From positions 2,246,657 to 2,310,656 of the forward strand of contig NZ_KZ454941.1 in NCBI RefSeq assembly GCF_002797375.1: 64,000 bases of DNA, read 5' to 3'. Shown in pieces: positions 1 to 8,810 of this stretch. The notes below the pieces were generated by a model that saw only the letters and a program-made list of their open reading frames with translations, did no database searches and had not been told where the DNA came from. Made by a program: the position numbers and the translations under genes. This DNA is from Bacillus sp. FJAT-42315 (lineage in GTDB: Bacteria; Bacillota; Bacilli; Bacillales; Domibacillaceae). Numbering within the stretch: position 1 is the stretch's first letter; every line of letters begins with the position of its first letter.

Positions 1-1
1 G

Positions 2-934
2 ATCTCATCCCCACTTTGGTCAATAGGCGCTCAATTAGCGTTTTTACTTATTACGATCATCGTTGTCTCACGTGGTATTCAAAATGGAATTGAAGCAGCA
101 AACAAATATTTAATGCCTGCTCTTTTCGTCATCTTTATTGCGATCATTATTCGCTCATTAACATTAGATGGAGCAATGAACGGAGTGGAATTTTTCTTAA
201 AGCCTGATTTCACGAAGCTTACTTCTGAAGGTGTATTGTTTGCTATGGGGCAGTCTTTCTTCTCATTAAGTGTGGGAGTCTCTGTCATGGTGACATACAG
301 CTCCTATTTAGATAAAACACAAAATTTACCTAAATCAGCTGTTTCTATTGCTAGTTTAAATATCTTTATTTCTTTGCTAGCAGGATTAGCGATTTTCCCA
401 GCCGTGTTTGCATTGGGAGTAGAACCGACAGCAGGACCAGGATTATTATTTATCGTTCTACCTTCAATTTTCCAACAAATCCCTTTCGGCTCAGTGTTTT
501 TAATCTTATTTTTAGCACTGTTTTTATTTGCTACACTTACATCTGCTTTTTCGATGCTCGAAATTATCGTTGCTTCGATCGCCAAAGGAGATTCAACGAA
601 ACGAAAGAGTCTTTCTTGGATCATTGGATTATTGATCTTTATCGCTGGTATCCCTTCCGCTCTATCATTCGGTGTCCTCAGTGAGATCACTTTCTTTAAT
701 AAAAGCATTTTTGATGCAGCAGACTTTTTAGTCAGTAATATTTTAATGCCTTTAGGTGCTTTTTTAATCGCGATCTTTGTCCCATTGAAGATGGATAAAC
801 AACTGCTAATTGAAGAATTATCCAAAGGTGCAGGAAACGTAAAAAGTTGGTTCGCTTTATGGCTGCTACTATTACGTTTTGTTGTACCGATCATCATTAT
901 CATCGTCTTTCTTGATGTCACTGGTCTTATTTAA
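2..934 (+). CDS. Sodium-dependent transporter, NSS family (5' end missing)
   Basis: The reading frame is open from base 2, so the gene begins before the window; about 310 C-terminal residues are present. They form a run of hydrophobic helices separated by short polar loops. The pattern resembles the bacterial neurotransmitter:sodium symporter family (YocR/YhdH/LeuT type), including a segment of the type ...[12 protein letters not shown]..., which in this family lies in the substrate and sodium binding region. It would act in the cytoplasmic membrane as a Na+-coupled amino acid or amine importer; the substrate cannot be read from sequence. It ends at TAA just before a bidirectional terminator shared with the convergent Rieske/FAD gene. 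Family assignment is fairly sure, exact orthologue is not. Confidence 0.8.
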   Translation: MSSPLWSIGAQLAFLLITIIVVSRGIQNGIEAANKYLMPALFVIFIAIIIRSLTLDGAMNGVEFFLKPDFTKLTSEGVLFAMGQSFFSLSVGVSVMVTYSSYLDKTQNLPKSAVSIASLNIFISLLAGLAIFPAVFALGVEPTAGPGLLFIVLPSIFQQIPFGSVFLILFLALFLFATLTSAFSMLEIIVASIAKGDSTKRKSLSWIIGLLIFIAGIPSALSFGVLSEITFFNKSIFDAADFLVSNILMPLGAFLIAIFVPLKMDKQLLIEELSKGAGNVKSWFALWLLLLRFVVPIIIIIVFLDVTGLI

Positions 935-938
935 TACT

Positions 939-974
939 AAAAAAATCGTCCTTCATACAGAGGACGATTTTTTC
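939..974. terminator. Bidirectional intrinsic terminator
   Basis: A perfect stem of AAATCGTCCT and AGGACGATTT is separated by an 8-base loop, with an A-run before it and a T-run after it. It lies between two convergent genes and can end transcription from both sides. Confidence 0.85.
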
Positions 975-2469
975 ATTCCTTCAACTTCTTTAATGGCTCG
1001 ATCGCTGGTCCTTCGATCACTTCCCCTGATACAGAAAACCGAGAGCCGTGGCATGGGCAATCCCATGTTTTTTCGGCATCATTCCATTCACATTCACACC
1101 CTAAATGCGTGCATGTCGTATCCACAAGATGGACCGTGCCATCTTCTTCTTTAAACGCCCCTGCTCTCGTTCCATTCCAATTGATCACCATGCCTGTATT
1201 AGCCGGTAACTCCTCATTATTTTGCAGAAAATAGTCCAGCTTACCTTTAACAAATTGAGCGGCTACATCGCTATTTTGCTTCACAAAATTCCCCAAACTA
1301 GGGGCCGCTTTAAAGCGTTGTGGAGAAAATAATTCTTGATAGCGATTTTGCTTGTTTAAAATTAAATCTGAAATGAGCAACGACGAGACAACACTTGATG
1401 TCATCCCCCATTTTTTAAAGCCAGTAGCGGTGTAAATATGTTCGGCATTATTCACTTTACCAATGTACGGAAGGTTATCTAGCGTCATTAAATCTTGTGT
1501 CGACCAAGTAAATAATAATTCTTTCATCCCAAACTCTTTTTCTGCGAAATCAATTAATGCTTGATACCGCGCTTCTGTCGGCTGCCCTTTCCCTGTTTTA
1601 TGTCCCTCTCCACCGATGAGCAACACTTCCTCTCCTCGGTACATCGCACTTCTCACAGAACGGATCGGTTTTTCAGCTGTTATATACATTCCGGCTGGAA
1701 CTGCTTTTTGTGGCTTGATTGCGATAATATAAGAACGATCGGCATGCATTTTCGTGAAATAAAAGCCGCTATCATAAAAAGGGAAATGGCTCGCAATTAC
1801 AATTTCATTGCCTACCGCTTTCATCCCCTCTGTCGTAATGACAGCAGGTCTTTCTCCTTTTTCTATATCTTTTGCCACAGTATGCTCATAAATTTCTCCT
1901 CCATGCTCTGTAATAAACTGTACTAGCGGAAGTAAAAATTTAAGCGGATGAAACTGCCCTTGACCGTTCATTTGCACCGCTTGTTTAAAAGGGGTTTTCC
2001 ATGGTAGTGTCGTCGCTATCGACCCATCAATGCTTAGCGCTTCATAGCTTTGTACCTCTTGCTTCACAGCTTCTACTTCTTTTTCTGAATTCGTATATAC
2101 GTAAGCTGTTTCATCCATCCAGTCGCAATCGATCGCTTCTTCCTGAATCGTTTGTTTCACCCAAGCAATCGCTTCTTGATTCGCTTCATAATATAACTTC
2201 GCTTGCTCTTTGCCAAAGTTTTGCATAAGATCATGATAAATTAAATGATGCTGAGCTGTCATTTTAGCAGTTGTATGGCCCGTCGTTCCGTTTACAAGCT
2301 GTGATCCCTCGATTAAAACAATTTTTTTCTTTGCTTTCGTTAATAAATAAGCGGTAATAATCCCTGTAATACCGCCACCCACAATAACAACATCTGCAAA
2401 TACCATCTGATCGAGAGCTGGAAATGAAGGGAGCTTCACCTCTTGTTCCCATAATGTTTTTCTAGTCAA
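973..2469 (-). CDS. FAD-dependent oxidoreductase with C-terminal Rieske [2Fe-2S] domain (YhfW-like)
   Basis: This 498-residue protein has an N-terminal FAD-binding Rossmann motif (VIVGGGITG, near residue 30) typical of the DAO/glycine-oxidase fold. At the C terminus is a Rieske domain with CTHLGC (cluster ligands C and H) and CPCHGSRF in the last 60 residues. The combination and length match the B. subtilis YhfW type, whose substrate is not established. There is no signal peptide, so it is probably cytoplasmic. The gene is monocistronic: a convergent neighbour sits downstream and a terminator separates it from the zinc-binding lipoprotein gene upstream. Domain assignment is strong; the physiological reaction is unknown. 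Confidence 0.85.
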   Translation of the reverse strand: MTRKTLWEQEVKLPSFPALDQMVFADVVIVGGGITGIITAYLLTKAKKKIVLIEGSQLVNGTTGHTTAKMTAQHHLIYHDLMQNFGKEQAKLYYEANQEAIAWVKQTIQEEAIDCDWMDETAYVYTNSEKEVEAVKQEVQSYEALSIDGSIATTLPWKTPFKQAVQMNGQGQFHPLKFLLPLVQFITEHGGEIYEHTVAKDIEKGERPAVITTEGMKAVGNEIVIASHFPFYDSGFYFTKMHADRSYIIAIKPQKAVPAGMYITAEKPIRSVRSAMYRGEEVLLIGGEGHKTGKGQPTEARYQALIDFAEKEFGMKELLFTWSTQDLMTLDNLPYIGKVNNAEHIYTATGFKKWGMTSSVVSSLLISDLILNKQNRYQELFSPQRFKAAPSLGNFVKQNSDVAAQFVKGKLDYFLQNNEELPANTGMVINWNGTRAGAFKEEDGTVHLVDTTCTHLGCECEWNDAEKTWDCPCHGSRFSVSGEVIEGPAIEPLKKLKE

Positions 2470-2560
2470 TTTAATTCCTCCTGTTCCATTCGGCTATCTA
2501 TTATCATGCCAAACCCGTAGGAAAAGTATTCCAAACAGCAAGGAAGATTTTTCACGTAGC

Positions 2561-2617
2561 AAAAAACCTTGCCTCTTTCCTATGACATGTGATGCTTCAT
2601 CTTAGAAGAGGCAAGGC
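2561..2617 (-). terminator. Intrinsic terminator after the ZnuA-like gene
   Basis: On the minus strand an 11-base stem (CCTTGCCTCTT with AAGAGGCAAGG) encloses a long loop and is followed by a T-run. It sits directly after the stop codon of the zinc-binding lipoprotein gene. Confidence 0.75.
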
Positions 2618-2625
2618 TCTGATCT

Positions 2626-3636
2626 TTATTCTGTTGCTTTTTTCAATGTTTCAATGTTGTTTTCCATTAAAGTGATGTAGTTGTCTTTGTTCGCTTCATC
2701 TTCTTTTGTTAATACCGCTAAATTATGAATTTGTAACGCTTCTGCATTCAATTCATTTTGCACTACTTTAGCCACTTTCGGCGTCACATTTTGCTCAAAA
2801 ATCACGTATTTAATCTGATGCTCTTTCGCTGTTTCCACCATTTCTGTTAATTGCTTCTGTGAAGGCTCGTTCGTTGGAGATAAACCAGCTACACTAATTT
2901 GCTTTAAACCATAATTAGCTTCCCAGTAGCCAAAAGCAGCGTGAGACACAAGAAATTCTTTACGCTTAGCGTGATCAGCCATTTCATGGAATTGCTCGTC
3001 TAACGTCGATAATTTTTGTTTTAACGACTCAAAATTATTTTCAAACTCGGACTTATGTTTAGGTTGAAGATCTACTAACTGATTTTTCACCACTTCCGCC
3101 ATTTGTATCGCTAATGTTGGATCAATCCATACGTGAGGATCGATACCTCCATGGTTATGACCATCATCATGACCATGATCCTCATGTTCATGAGTACCGT
3201 GCTCCTCATGTCCCACCTCTTCTTCATGAGCATGCATTTGTTGATGGGCATCTAGGTCGAGGGTTTTACCAACCTCGATCACTTTAACTTTTTCATTTTT
3301 CATCGATTCTTGTATTTTATCTCCAAAAGGCTCTAGTCCTAGACCGTTATACATAAATAAATCGGATTGTGCAATATTGATCATCGTTTTCGGTGTCGGC
3401 TCATATGTATGAGCATCTACCCCTGCAGGTAAGACACTTTCCACCTCAACAAACTCTTGACCGATTTCTTCAGTGAAGAACGTTAAAGGATAGATCGTTG
3501 TATACACTTGTAATGGAGCGTTTTGTTCGTTAACTTTCTTGTTTTCCTTAGTCTCTCCTACCTTTTCAGTTGAACACCCGGCTATAATAAGCATGATCGC
3601 TGATAGCATAAAAATCATTGAAAATATTCGTTTCAT
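2626..3636 (-). CDS. znuA: Zinc ABC transporter substrate-binding lipoprotein
   Basis: This 336-residue protein starts with a lipoprotein signal (hydrophobic stretch then IIAGC, lipidated Cys near residue 20). It has the cluster 9 metal-binding fold: histidines in DAHTYEPTP and HVWIDP and a conserved HAAFGYW segment. Between the first two metal ligands lies a histidine- and glutamate-rich loop (about residues 134-164), a hallmark of zinc rather than manganese binders. It would capture Zn(II) outside the membrane for a ZnuBC permease. No permease or ATPase gene is adjacent, so it is a solitary binding-protein gene here. A Zur-like operator lies about 65 bases upstream, supporting zinc-repressed expression. 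Confidence 0.88.
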   Translation of the reverse strand: MKRIFSMIFMLSAIMLIIAGCSTEKVGETKENKKVNEQNAPLQVYTTIYPLTFFTEEIGQEFVEVESVLPAGVDAHTYEPTPKTMINIAQSDLFMYNGLGLEPFGDKIQESMKNEKVKVIEVGKTLDLDAHQQMHAHEEEVGHEEHGTHEHEDHGHDDGHNHGGIDPHVWIDPTLAIQMAEVVKNQLVDLQPKHKSEFENNFESLKQKLSTLDEQFHEMADHAKRKEFLVSHAAFGYWEANYGLKQISVAGLSPTNEPSQKQLTEMVETAKEHQIKYVIFEQNVTPKVAKVVQNELNAEALQIHNLAVLTKEDEANKDNYITLMENNIETLKKATE

Positions 3637-3699
3637 CCATTCTCCTCCTCATTCCTACTGCTAACTGTATGAAATTATATCGAAATGATTCCGTTTTGT

Positions 3700-3720
3700 A
3701 AATAGTAATTGTTACGATTT
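3700..3720 (-). promoter_or_regulatory. Zur operator upstream of znuA
   Basis: On the minus strand the site reads AAATCGTAACAATTACTATTT. This fits the Bacillus Zur box AAATCGTAATNATTACGATTT with two differences. Position upstream of a zinc-binding protein gene makes zinc-dependent repression by Zur likely. Confidence 0.75.
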
Positions 3721-3770
3721 AATAAAAAAACGAAAGCTCCTCCACCTTTGTGAAGAAGCTATGCATTTCT

Positions 3771-3891
3771 CCCGCATTAACGGGCTGTAAGACTCCCCCC
3801 TCAACGTTGAGGAGGGATCAACAGCCCGTAAACGCCCGATCGGTTCAACTAACAATCAGTGGGGGATGCCCCCCACTGATTGAAGTTTCAC
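3771..3891 (+). mobile_element. Orphan IS200/IS605-type right end with omega-RNA-like structure
   Basis: Two strong structures sit close together. A 9-bp perfect stem (ACGGGCTGT with ACAGCCCGT, 3780-3829) encloses a small CCTCAA-CG-TTGAGG hairpin. A long hairpin follows (AATCAGTGGGGG with its complement, 3853-3882) and then TTCAC. This layout resembles the 3' end and omega-RNA scaffold of IS200/IS605-family elements. There is no transposase or TnpB gene next to it, so it looks like a relic or a miniature non-autonomous copy. It differs in sequence from the TnpB element at the other end of the window. The hairpin may also serve as terminator for the hydrolase gene ending at 3901. The class is inferred from structure only. 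Confidence 0.5.
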
Positions 3892-3900
3892 TTTATTTTA

Positions 3901-4695
3901 TTACTGCGCTTCTTTAATTTCATTTCCATTATTCAACAGAAAATCAATAGAAACTTCATTAAATTCTTTGCTTTTTTCGACATTGCATACGTGACCACAA
4001 TTATTAATTAATGTAAACGTGGCATATGGATCTTCTGCAATATCCTTTTGAAGCTGCTTAATAAACAAATGGTCTTCCGCTCCGGAAACGTATAGCTTCG
4101 GTACGCCTTTTGAGCTTTCCGGTACCCCTCTATACACCTCTTCTACCGTATCCACTAAGTCGAACCAAGCAAGAAAGTCTGGACGCTTCATTTTTGTCGC
4201 CTGGCTAATAAATAAGGAGCGCGATCTGCGGTTCATTTTCCCCGGCATAATAATATAGGCACAAAGCTTATAAATCCATAAGAAAGGAGTGAATGATTTA
4301 ATCATTTTTCCAACTTTAATCAAAAATTTTGAGAAGAGGTTGAAGTGCGTGATCGCTCCAGCCATCACAGCTGAATACACCCGTTTCGGCGCTATTTTAA
4401 AGATCGAATGAATCACAATCGTTCCTAAAGAGATGCCGATAAAATGGGCTTTTTTAATGAATAAATGGTCGAGTACATGTAACACTTCCTGTGCGGCTAC
4501 ATCAATATTAAAATGTTTGGGATCTTCTACACTCGGACTCTTTCCATGTCCGTGAAGATGAACAGCCAGTATATTAAAATGTTTTTTCAAGGATTTAAGA
4601 TTACTATAAAAGATGCTAGAATTTCCACCCATACCATGAATGAGCACTACATATTTATCCGAATTCGCATGTTCATATAACTTATAATCTAACAA
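3901..4695 (-). CDS. Alpha/beta hydrolase
   Basis: The 264-residue protein shows the alpha/beta-hydrolase fold: the oxyanion-hole motif HGMGG near residue 20, the nucleophile elbow GISLG near residue 91, an acidic residue in SGAEDHLF and a late histidine in NNCGHV. There is no signal peptide, so it acts in the cytoplasm or loosely at the membrane. The middle cap region is basic and hydrophobic (KFLIKVGKMIKSF). Substrate cannot be deduced; related proteins are esterases, lipases or peptidases. It stands alone, with terminator-like hairpins on both sides. Confidence 0.8.
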   Translation of the reverse strand: MLDYKLYEHANSDKYVVLIHGMGGNSSIFYSNLKSLKKHFNILAVHLHGHGKSPSVEDPKHFNIDVAAQEVLHVLDHLFIKKAHFIGISLGTIVIHSIFKIAPKRVYSAVMAGAITHFNLFSKFLIKVGKMIKSFTPFLWIYKLCAYIIMPGKMNRRSRSLFISQATKMKRPDFLAWFDLVDTVEEVYRGVPESSKGVPKLYVSGAEDHLFIKQLQKDIAEDPYATFTLINNCGHVCNVEKSKEFNEVSIDFLLNNGNEIKEAQ

Positions 4696-4770
4696 TGCAT
4701 TTAACTCCTTTACTGAATGAAAAAACTGTCGATTCCTTTAAGGATACATTATTTTATTGCTCGCTACAAT

Positions 4771-4810
4771 AAAAAAGCTGAATCTAATATGTTTCAGATT
4801 CAGCTTTTTT
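4771..4810. terminator. Bidirectional intrinsic terminator
   Basis: A perfect stem of AAGCTGAATCT and AGATTCAGCTT with A- and T-runs on the two flanks. It lies just after the stop of the methionine aminopeptidase gene on the minus strand. Confidence 0.8.
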
Positions 4811-4812
4811 GA

Positions 4813-5595
<783 letters not shown>

Positions 5596-5681
5596 TTACT
5601 ATACAGAAACAGGATAAGCTTGAAAAGTGTTTACTATTATATTATATTTACTAAAAATGCATTTTAAGGTTAGGAATAATC

Positions 5682-6356
5682 ATGAAATCGAAATTATTGC
5701 TTCTTATGTTAATTGTTGCTGTTGTTGCCGTCAGTTCTTTTTGGATCAATAATGCTATCCTTCTTCACACATTTAATAGAACAGTAGAAAACTTTGATAC
5801 TTTTGATCATGCTAAGTGGGAAGTAAGAAAGGAATTTCCACTTGGCCATGGCTTATTATTAGCTGATCAAGTGAGCCATGAACGTGGAAAAGTCATTTTG
5901 TCACTTTCTGACCAAGAAGGAAATGGTGGGGAAATTCGTACGAAGGAAACCTTTCAATACGGTCGGTTTGAAGCTGACATTCAAGTAGCCGATGCTCCTG
6001 GGTCGATCACTGGCTTTTTTCTTTATGCACCACCTGATCTTTATCATGAAATTGACATCGAAATATGGAACGACTCTAGCGGAAAAGTGTTGTTTACCGT
6101 TTATAAAGATGGAAAACAAGCGAAACAAGCGACTCATCAATTACCTTTTGATCCAACAAAGGATGTACATCGCTACAGGTTCGATGTATTACCAAATAAA
6201 TTGAGCTTTTATATTGATGGAGAAGAAATACAATCATGGAAAGGCCAATTTAGTTCAAAGGAAATGCAGCTGATGATCAACAGCTGGTATCCTACTTGGT
6301 TGGAGCAGCAACCAGCCAACGAGCCGAAAACAATCATTGAACAAGTGAGTTATTAA
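5682..6356 (+). CDS. GH16-family glycoside hydrolase-like protein, membrane-anchored or secreted
   Basis: The 224-residue protein starts with an uncleaved or cleaved hydrophobic segment (residues 5-25). A concanavalin-like domain follows. The sequence HEIDIEIWN near residue 126 matches the GH16 catalytic signature ExDxE, and GRFEADIQV and GFFLY match strands around it. GH16 enzymes cleave beta-1,3 or beta-1,3-1,4 glucans and related polysaccharides. The C-terminal part has the typical RYRFDVLPN...FYIDGEEI strands. The preferred polysaccharide is unknown. It is a single gene with a ribosome site AAGGTTAGG before ATG and a terminator after it. Confidence 0.75.
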   Translation: MKSKLLLLMLIVAVVAVSSFWINNAILLHTFNRTVENFDTFDHAKWEVRKEFPLGHGLLLADQVSHERGKVILSLSDQEGNGGEIRTKETFQYGRFEADIQVADAPGSITGFFLYAPPDLYHEIDIEIWNDSSGKVLFTVYKDGKQAKQATHQLPFDPTKDVHRYRFDVLPNKLSFYIDGEEIQSWKGQFSSKEMQLMINSWYPTWLEQQPANEPKTIIEQVSY

Positions 6357-6386
6357 AAGGATACCCATTGAATGAGTATCCTTTTT
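6355..6386. terminator. Bidirectional intrinsic terminator
   Basis: AAAGGATAC pairs with GTATCCTTT around a short loop with a T-run after it. It separates the convergent GH16-like and HAD genes. Confidence 0.8.
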
Positions 6387-6403
6387 CTTTGATTAAAAAT
6401 GAT

Positions 6404-7042
6404 TCAATTGACACTCAACTTAGAGACAATCGGTAATACTTCTGTCGGATTTTCGGCAATATAATCCGGTTTTGCCTTTAAGGCCACTTCCGCATCGTCA
6501 TAGCCCCATCCAGCCCATACTACTTTAATGCCCGCTTTATTACAAGCAGTGATATCGCGCTCTTCATCACCGACATATAACGCATCAGCCGGCGTTAGTT
6601 TATACTTGTTCAACAGCTTTTTAATCATTTTGTCTTTGCTAAAAATAAATTTAGAACATAAAATTTCATCAAAATAGTCTACTTGATGTGCTTTTAACGA
6701 TTGACTAATAATGTCCTTAGCATTAGAGGAAATAATCGCTAATCGATATCCCTTTTCTTTTAATTCATCTAAAAGCTCTTTAACGCCTGGGAAAAACTGA
6801 AAACCAACACCAGACTCCCTCACATAACGATAAAGCTTCGGAGCGGCAAATGGGATGTTTCGTAAAGGAAAATTCAAATACTTACATCTTTCCGGAATAG
6901 ACATCTTGCTCAAAGGTTCTAAATCCGACTCTTGCACAATTCGATAGCCTTCCTTTGCAGCCATTTCATTATAAGCTTCAATAAAAAGCGTTAATGAATT
7001 CGCTAATGTTCCATCGAAATCAAATACAACATATTTTGGCAT
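6404..7042 (-). CDS. HAD-superfamily phosphatase (phosphoglycolate phosphatase-like)
   Basis: This 212-residue cytoplasmic hydrolase has HAD motif I DFDGTLANS at residues 8-16, motif II in IISSNAKD, a lysine near SKDK, and motif IV GDEERDITACNKAG. The helical cap between motifs I and II places it in subclass I, close to phosphoglycolate phosphatase and beta-phosphoglucomutase-like proteins. Nucleophile and acid aspartates are both present. Substrate is not determinable. The gene is isolated, convergent with the GH16-like gene. Confidence 0.85.
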   Translation of the reverse strand: MPKYVVFDFDGTLANSLTLFIEAYNEMAAKEGYRIVQESDLEPLSKMSIPERCKYLNFPLRNIPFAAPKLYRYVRESGVGFQFFPGVKELLDELKEKGYRLAIISSNAKDIISQSLKAHQVDYFDEILCSKFIFSKDKMIKKLLNKYKLTPADALYVGDEERDITACNKAGIKVVWAGWGYDDAEVALKAKPDYIAENPTEVLPIVSKLSVN

Positions 7043-7290
7043 CCGTCACACCACTCCTTGTTTGATTGCCTCACTTTCCCTCAATTATATCAGTATTTCA
7101 GAACATGCACACCGATTCCACTGTTAATTAACAATCAATTAACAAATATATTGGATCATTCGTGTGATGTCGCTCATATACTGACAGCTTATTCAACCAG
7201 TTATTAAATGCTTCTACAACTACATTCGTTCATTTATAACAACACTCTTAACAAAATATGTTAAACTATTGCCGTAGGGGGGAGAAATAT

Positions 7291-8031
7291 ATGGAATGGT
7301 TCGGTGGGAGTAATGAACAATTTCCTTTTCAAATGTTTTCGACTAGTCATATAGCTATTTTACTTATTGTACTTTCCAGCGTCGTTTTTATGTATATGTT
7401 TAAAAACTACTTAAAAACACTTCAGTTAAGGTACGTTGAACTTGGAGTAGCGCTTTTGTTGTTGATATTGGAAATCACTTATCATGTTTGGATGCTTACA
7501 ACCGATAGTTGGAAGCTTAGCCACTCCATTCCTTTAGAATTATGTAGCATTAGTTTATTTTTAACCATTTTCTTATTAATAACTAAGAAAAAAATCGCCT
7601 ATGAAATCTTATTATTTACTGGTTTATTAGGGGCTTCACAAGCATTACTAACTCCTTTCTTAACATTTGATTTTCCACATTTCCGCTTTTTTCATTTCTT
7701 CATCACACATATGTTTATTTTTTGTACGCCCTTTTACTTTACATGGATTAAAGGCTATCGACCGACCATTTATTCCGTTTTCAAAATGTTGATCTTTTTA
7801 AATATACTCATGCCTTTTATTATGCTCCTGAATGAGAGCGTCGACGGTAACTACTTGTACTTACATCATAAGCCAAAAGGGACGAGCCTACTCGATCTAT
7901 TAGGCCCTTATCCTTGGTACATCGTCTCCTTAGAATTTCTCACTTTCGGATTAAGTGTAATCATTTGGCTGACGTTTAGAGAAAAAGAACGAAAAATAAA
8001 GGTAAAAGGGACTTTTCAGCGAGAAGTGTAA
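7291..8031 (+). CDS. YwaF-family (TIGR02206-type) integral membrane protein
   Basis: A 246-residue protein with about six or seven hydrophobic segments and very few soluble loops. The pattern WxLxxSIPLELCSIS, the GxLGASQALLTP stretch and the C-terminal GPYPWY motif match the YwaF/TIGR02206 family, whose function is unknown. The start was chosen at ATG 7291 because GGGGGGAGAAAT precedes it directly; an upstream in-frame start lacks a ribosome site. No conserved catalytic residues are evident. Confidence 0.75.
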   Translation: MEWFGGSNEQFPFQMFSTSHIAILLIVLSSVVFMYMFKNYLKTLQLRYVELGVALLLLILEITYHVWMLTTDSWKLSHSIPLELCSISLFLTIFLLITKKKIAYEILLFTGLLGASQALLTPFLTFDFPHFRFFHFFITHMFIFCTPFYFTWIKGYRPTIYSVFKMLIFLNILMPFIMLLNESVDGNYLYLHHKPKGTSLLDLLGPYPWYIVSLEFLTFGLSVIIWLTFREKERKIKVKGTFQREV

Positions 8032-8037
8032 ATCACT

Positions 8038-8073
8038 AAAAAGAGCATCTGTTCAAAGCTAGATGCTCTTTCC
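8038..8073. terminator. Bidirectional terminator at the end of the amine dehydrogenase locus
   Basis: AAAGAGCATCT pairs with AGATGCTCTTT around a 10-base loop, with A- and T-runs. It ends both the YwaF-like gene and the long minus-strand qhp operon. Confidence 0.85.
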
Positions 8074-8075
8074 TT

Positions 8076-8810
8076 TTAAACAGCGTGTTGCTTACCCAAT
8101 TTGATTAGTAAATCATCCATTTCTGCGATCGTTCTCACTTTTGGATATTTCTCCTTAATCTTAGCAATCATACCTGTCACATGAGCCGCTGCAAAACTAT
8201 GCCCTTGATAATTAAATTTTTGTAACGGCCCTTCTAAATTTCTAGGCACACCAATCGTCTGAAAAGAAACCGGCTCATTAGGCGAAAACTGAAACACCCC
8301 TCTTCTTCCGCTCTTGGCACTGCACACGCCATAAACAGATGGATAATGGCCTGGCCAATACAAATTATTTTGTTCATCGCATGCCGAAACAATAATTATG
8401 CCCGCTTCGTTTGCTTGATGACAAATATGCTGAAATGTCGGAATGTCTTTATTAACCCCTAAGCTCAGATTGATCAGATCTATTTTCTGCTCTATACACC
8501 ATTCGATCGCCGTACATAACACTTCAATATAAGTCGTGAGTCGATCATGAAAAATTTTCACTGCCCATAGCTCTGCTTCTGGTACCTGCTCTTTAATCAC
8601 TCCTGCAACAGCTGTTCCGTGTCCGAGTTTATCTTGAAACTCTTCCTCACTTACGATCTTTCCAGCATCGTTTACTCGAAAGGCAATCCCTCCATTCACC
8701 TTCCCAATATGCGGATGCCATTCATTGATTCCACTATCAATATGAGCGATTTTGATCCCTTGTCCATTTCCCCACTTTCCTTCATCCATGCAAAGTTGAT
8801 ACATGCTCAC
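8076..8810 (-). CDS. qhpE: Subtilisin-like protease for the amine dehydrogenase gamma-subunit leader (QhpE-like)
   Basis: This 244-residue S8 peptidase lacks a signal peptide and propeptide, so it should work in the cytoplasm. The catalytic triad is visible: Asp25 in HIDSG, His64 in GHGTAVAG and Ser205 in GHSFAAAH. The usual oxyanion Asn context SAGN reads SACD here, an unusual replacement. In Paracoccus the homologous QhpE removes the leader of the cross-linked gamma subunit after QhpD has acted. Being the last gene of the operon and overlapping the exporter gene by 29 bases supports that role. The start is GTG at 8810, with AGGGGAG at proper distance; ATG at 8804 is a weaker option. Confidence 0.8.
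   Translation of the reverse strand: MSMYQLCMDEGKWGNGQGIKIAHIDSGINEWHPHIGKVNGGIAFRVNDAGKIVSEEEFQDKLGHGTAVAGVIKEQVPEAELWAVKIFHDRLTTYIEVLCTAIEWCIEQKIDLINLSLGVNKDIPTFQHICHQANEAGIIIVSACDEQNNLYWPGHYPSVYGVCSAKSGRRGVFQFSPNEPVSFQTIGVPRNLEGPLQKFNYQGHSFAAAHVTGMIAKIKEKYPKVRTIAEMDDLLIKLGKQHAV

Noticed and set aside
973..2469. Considered as a QhpG-type flavin monooxygenase for CTQ formation
   Set aside because: It has a C-terminal Rieske domain, lies 5 kb outside the operon behind other genes and fits the YhfW family.
3726..3900. CRISPR-like repeat from the repeated C/G-rich hairpins
   Set aside because: There are no regularly spaced direct repeats; the arms are inverted, not direct.
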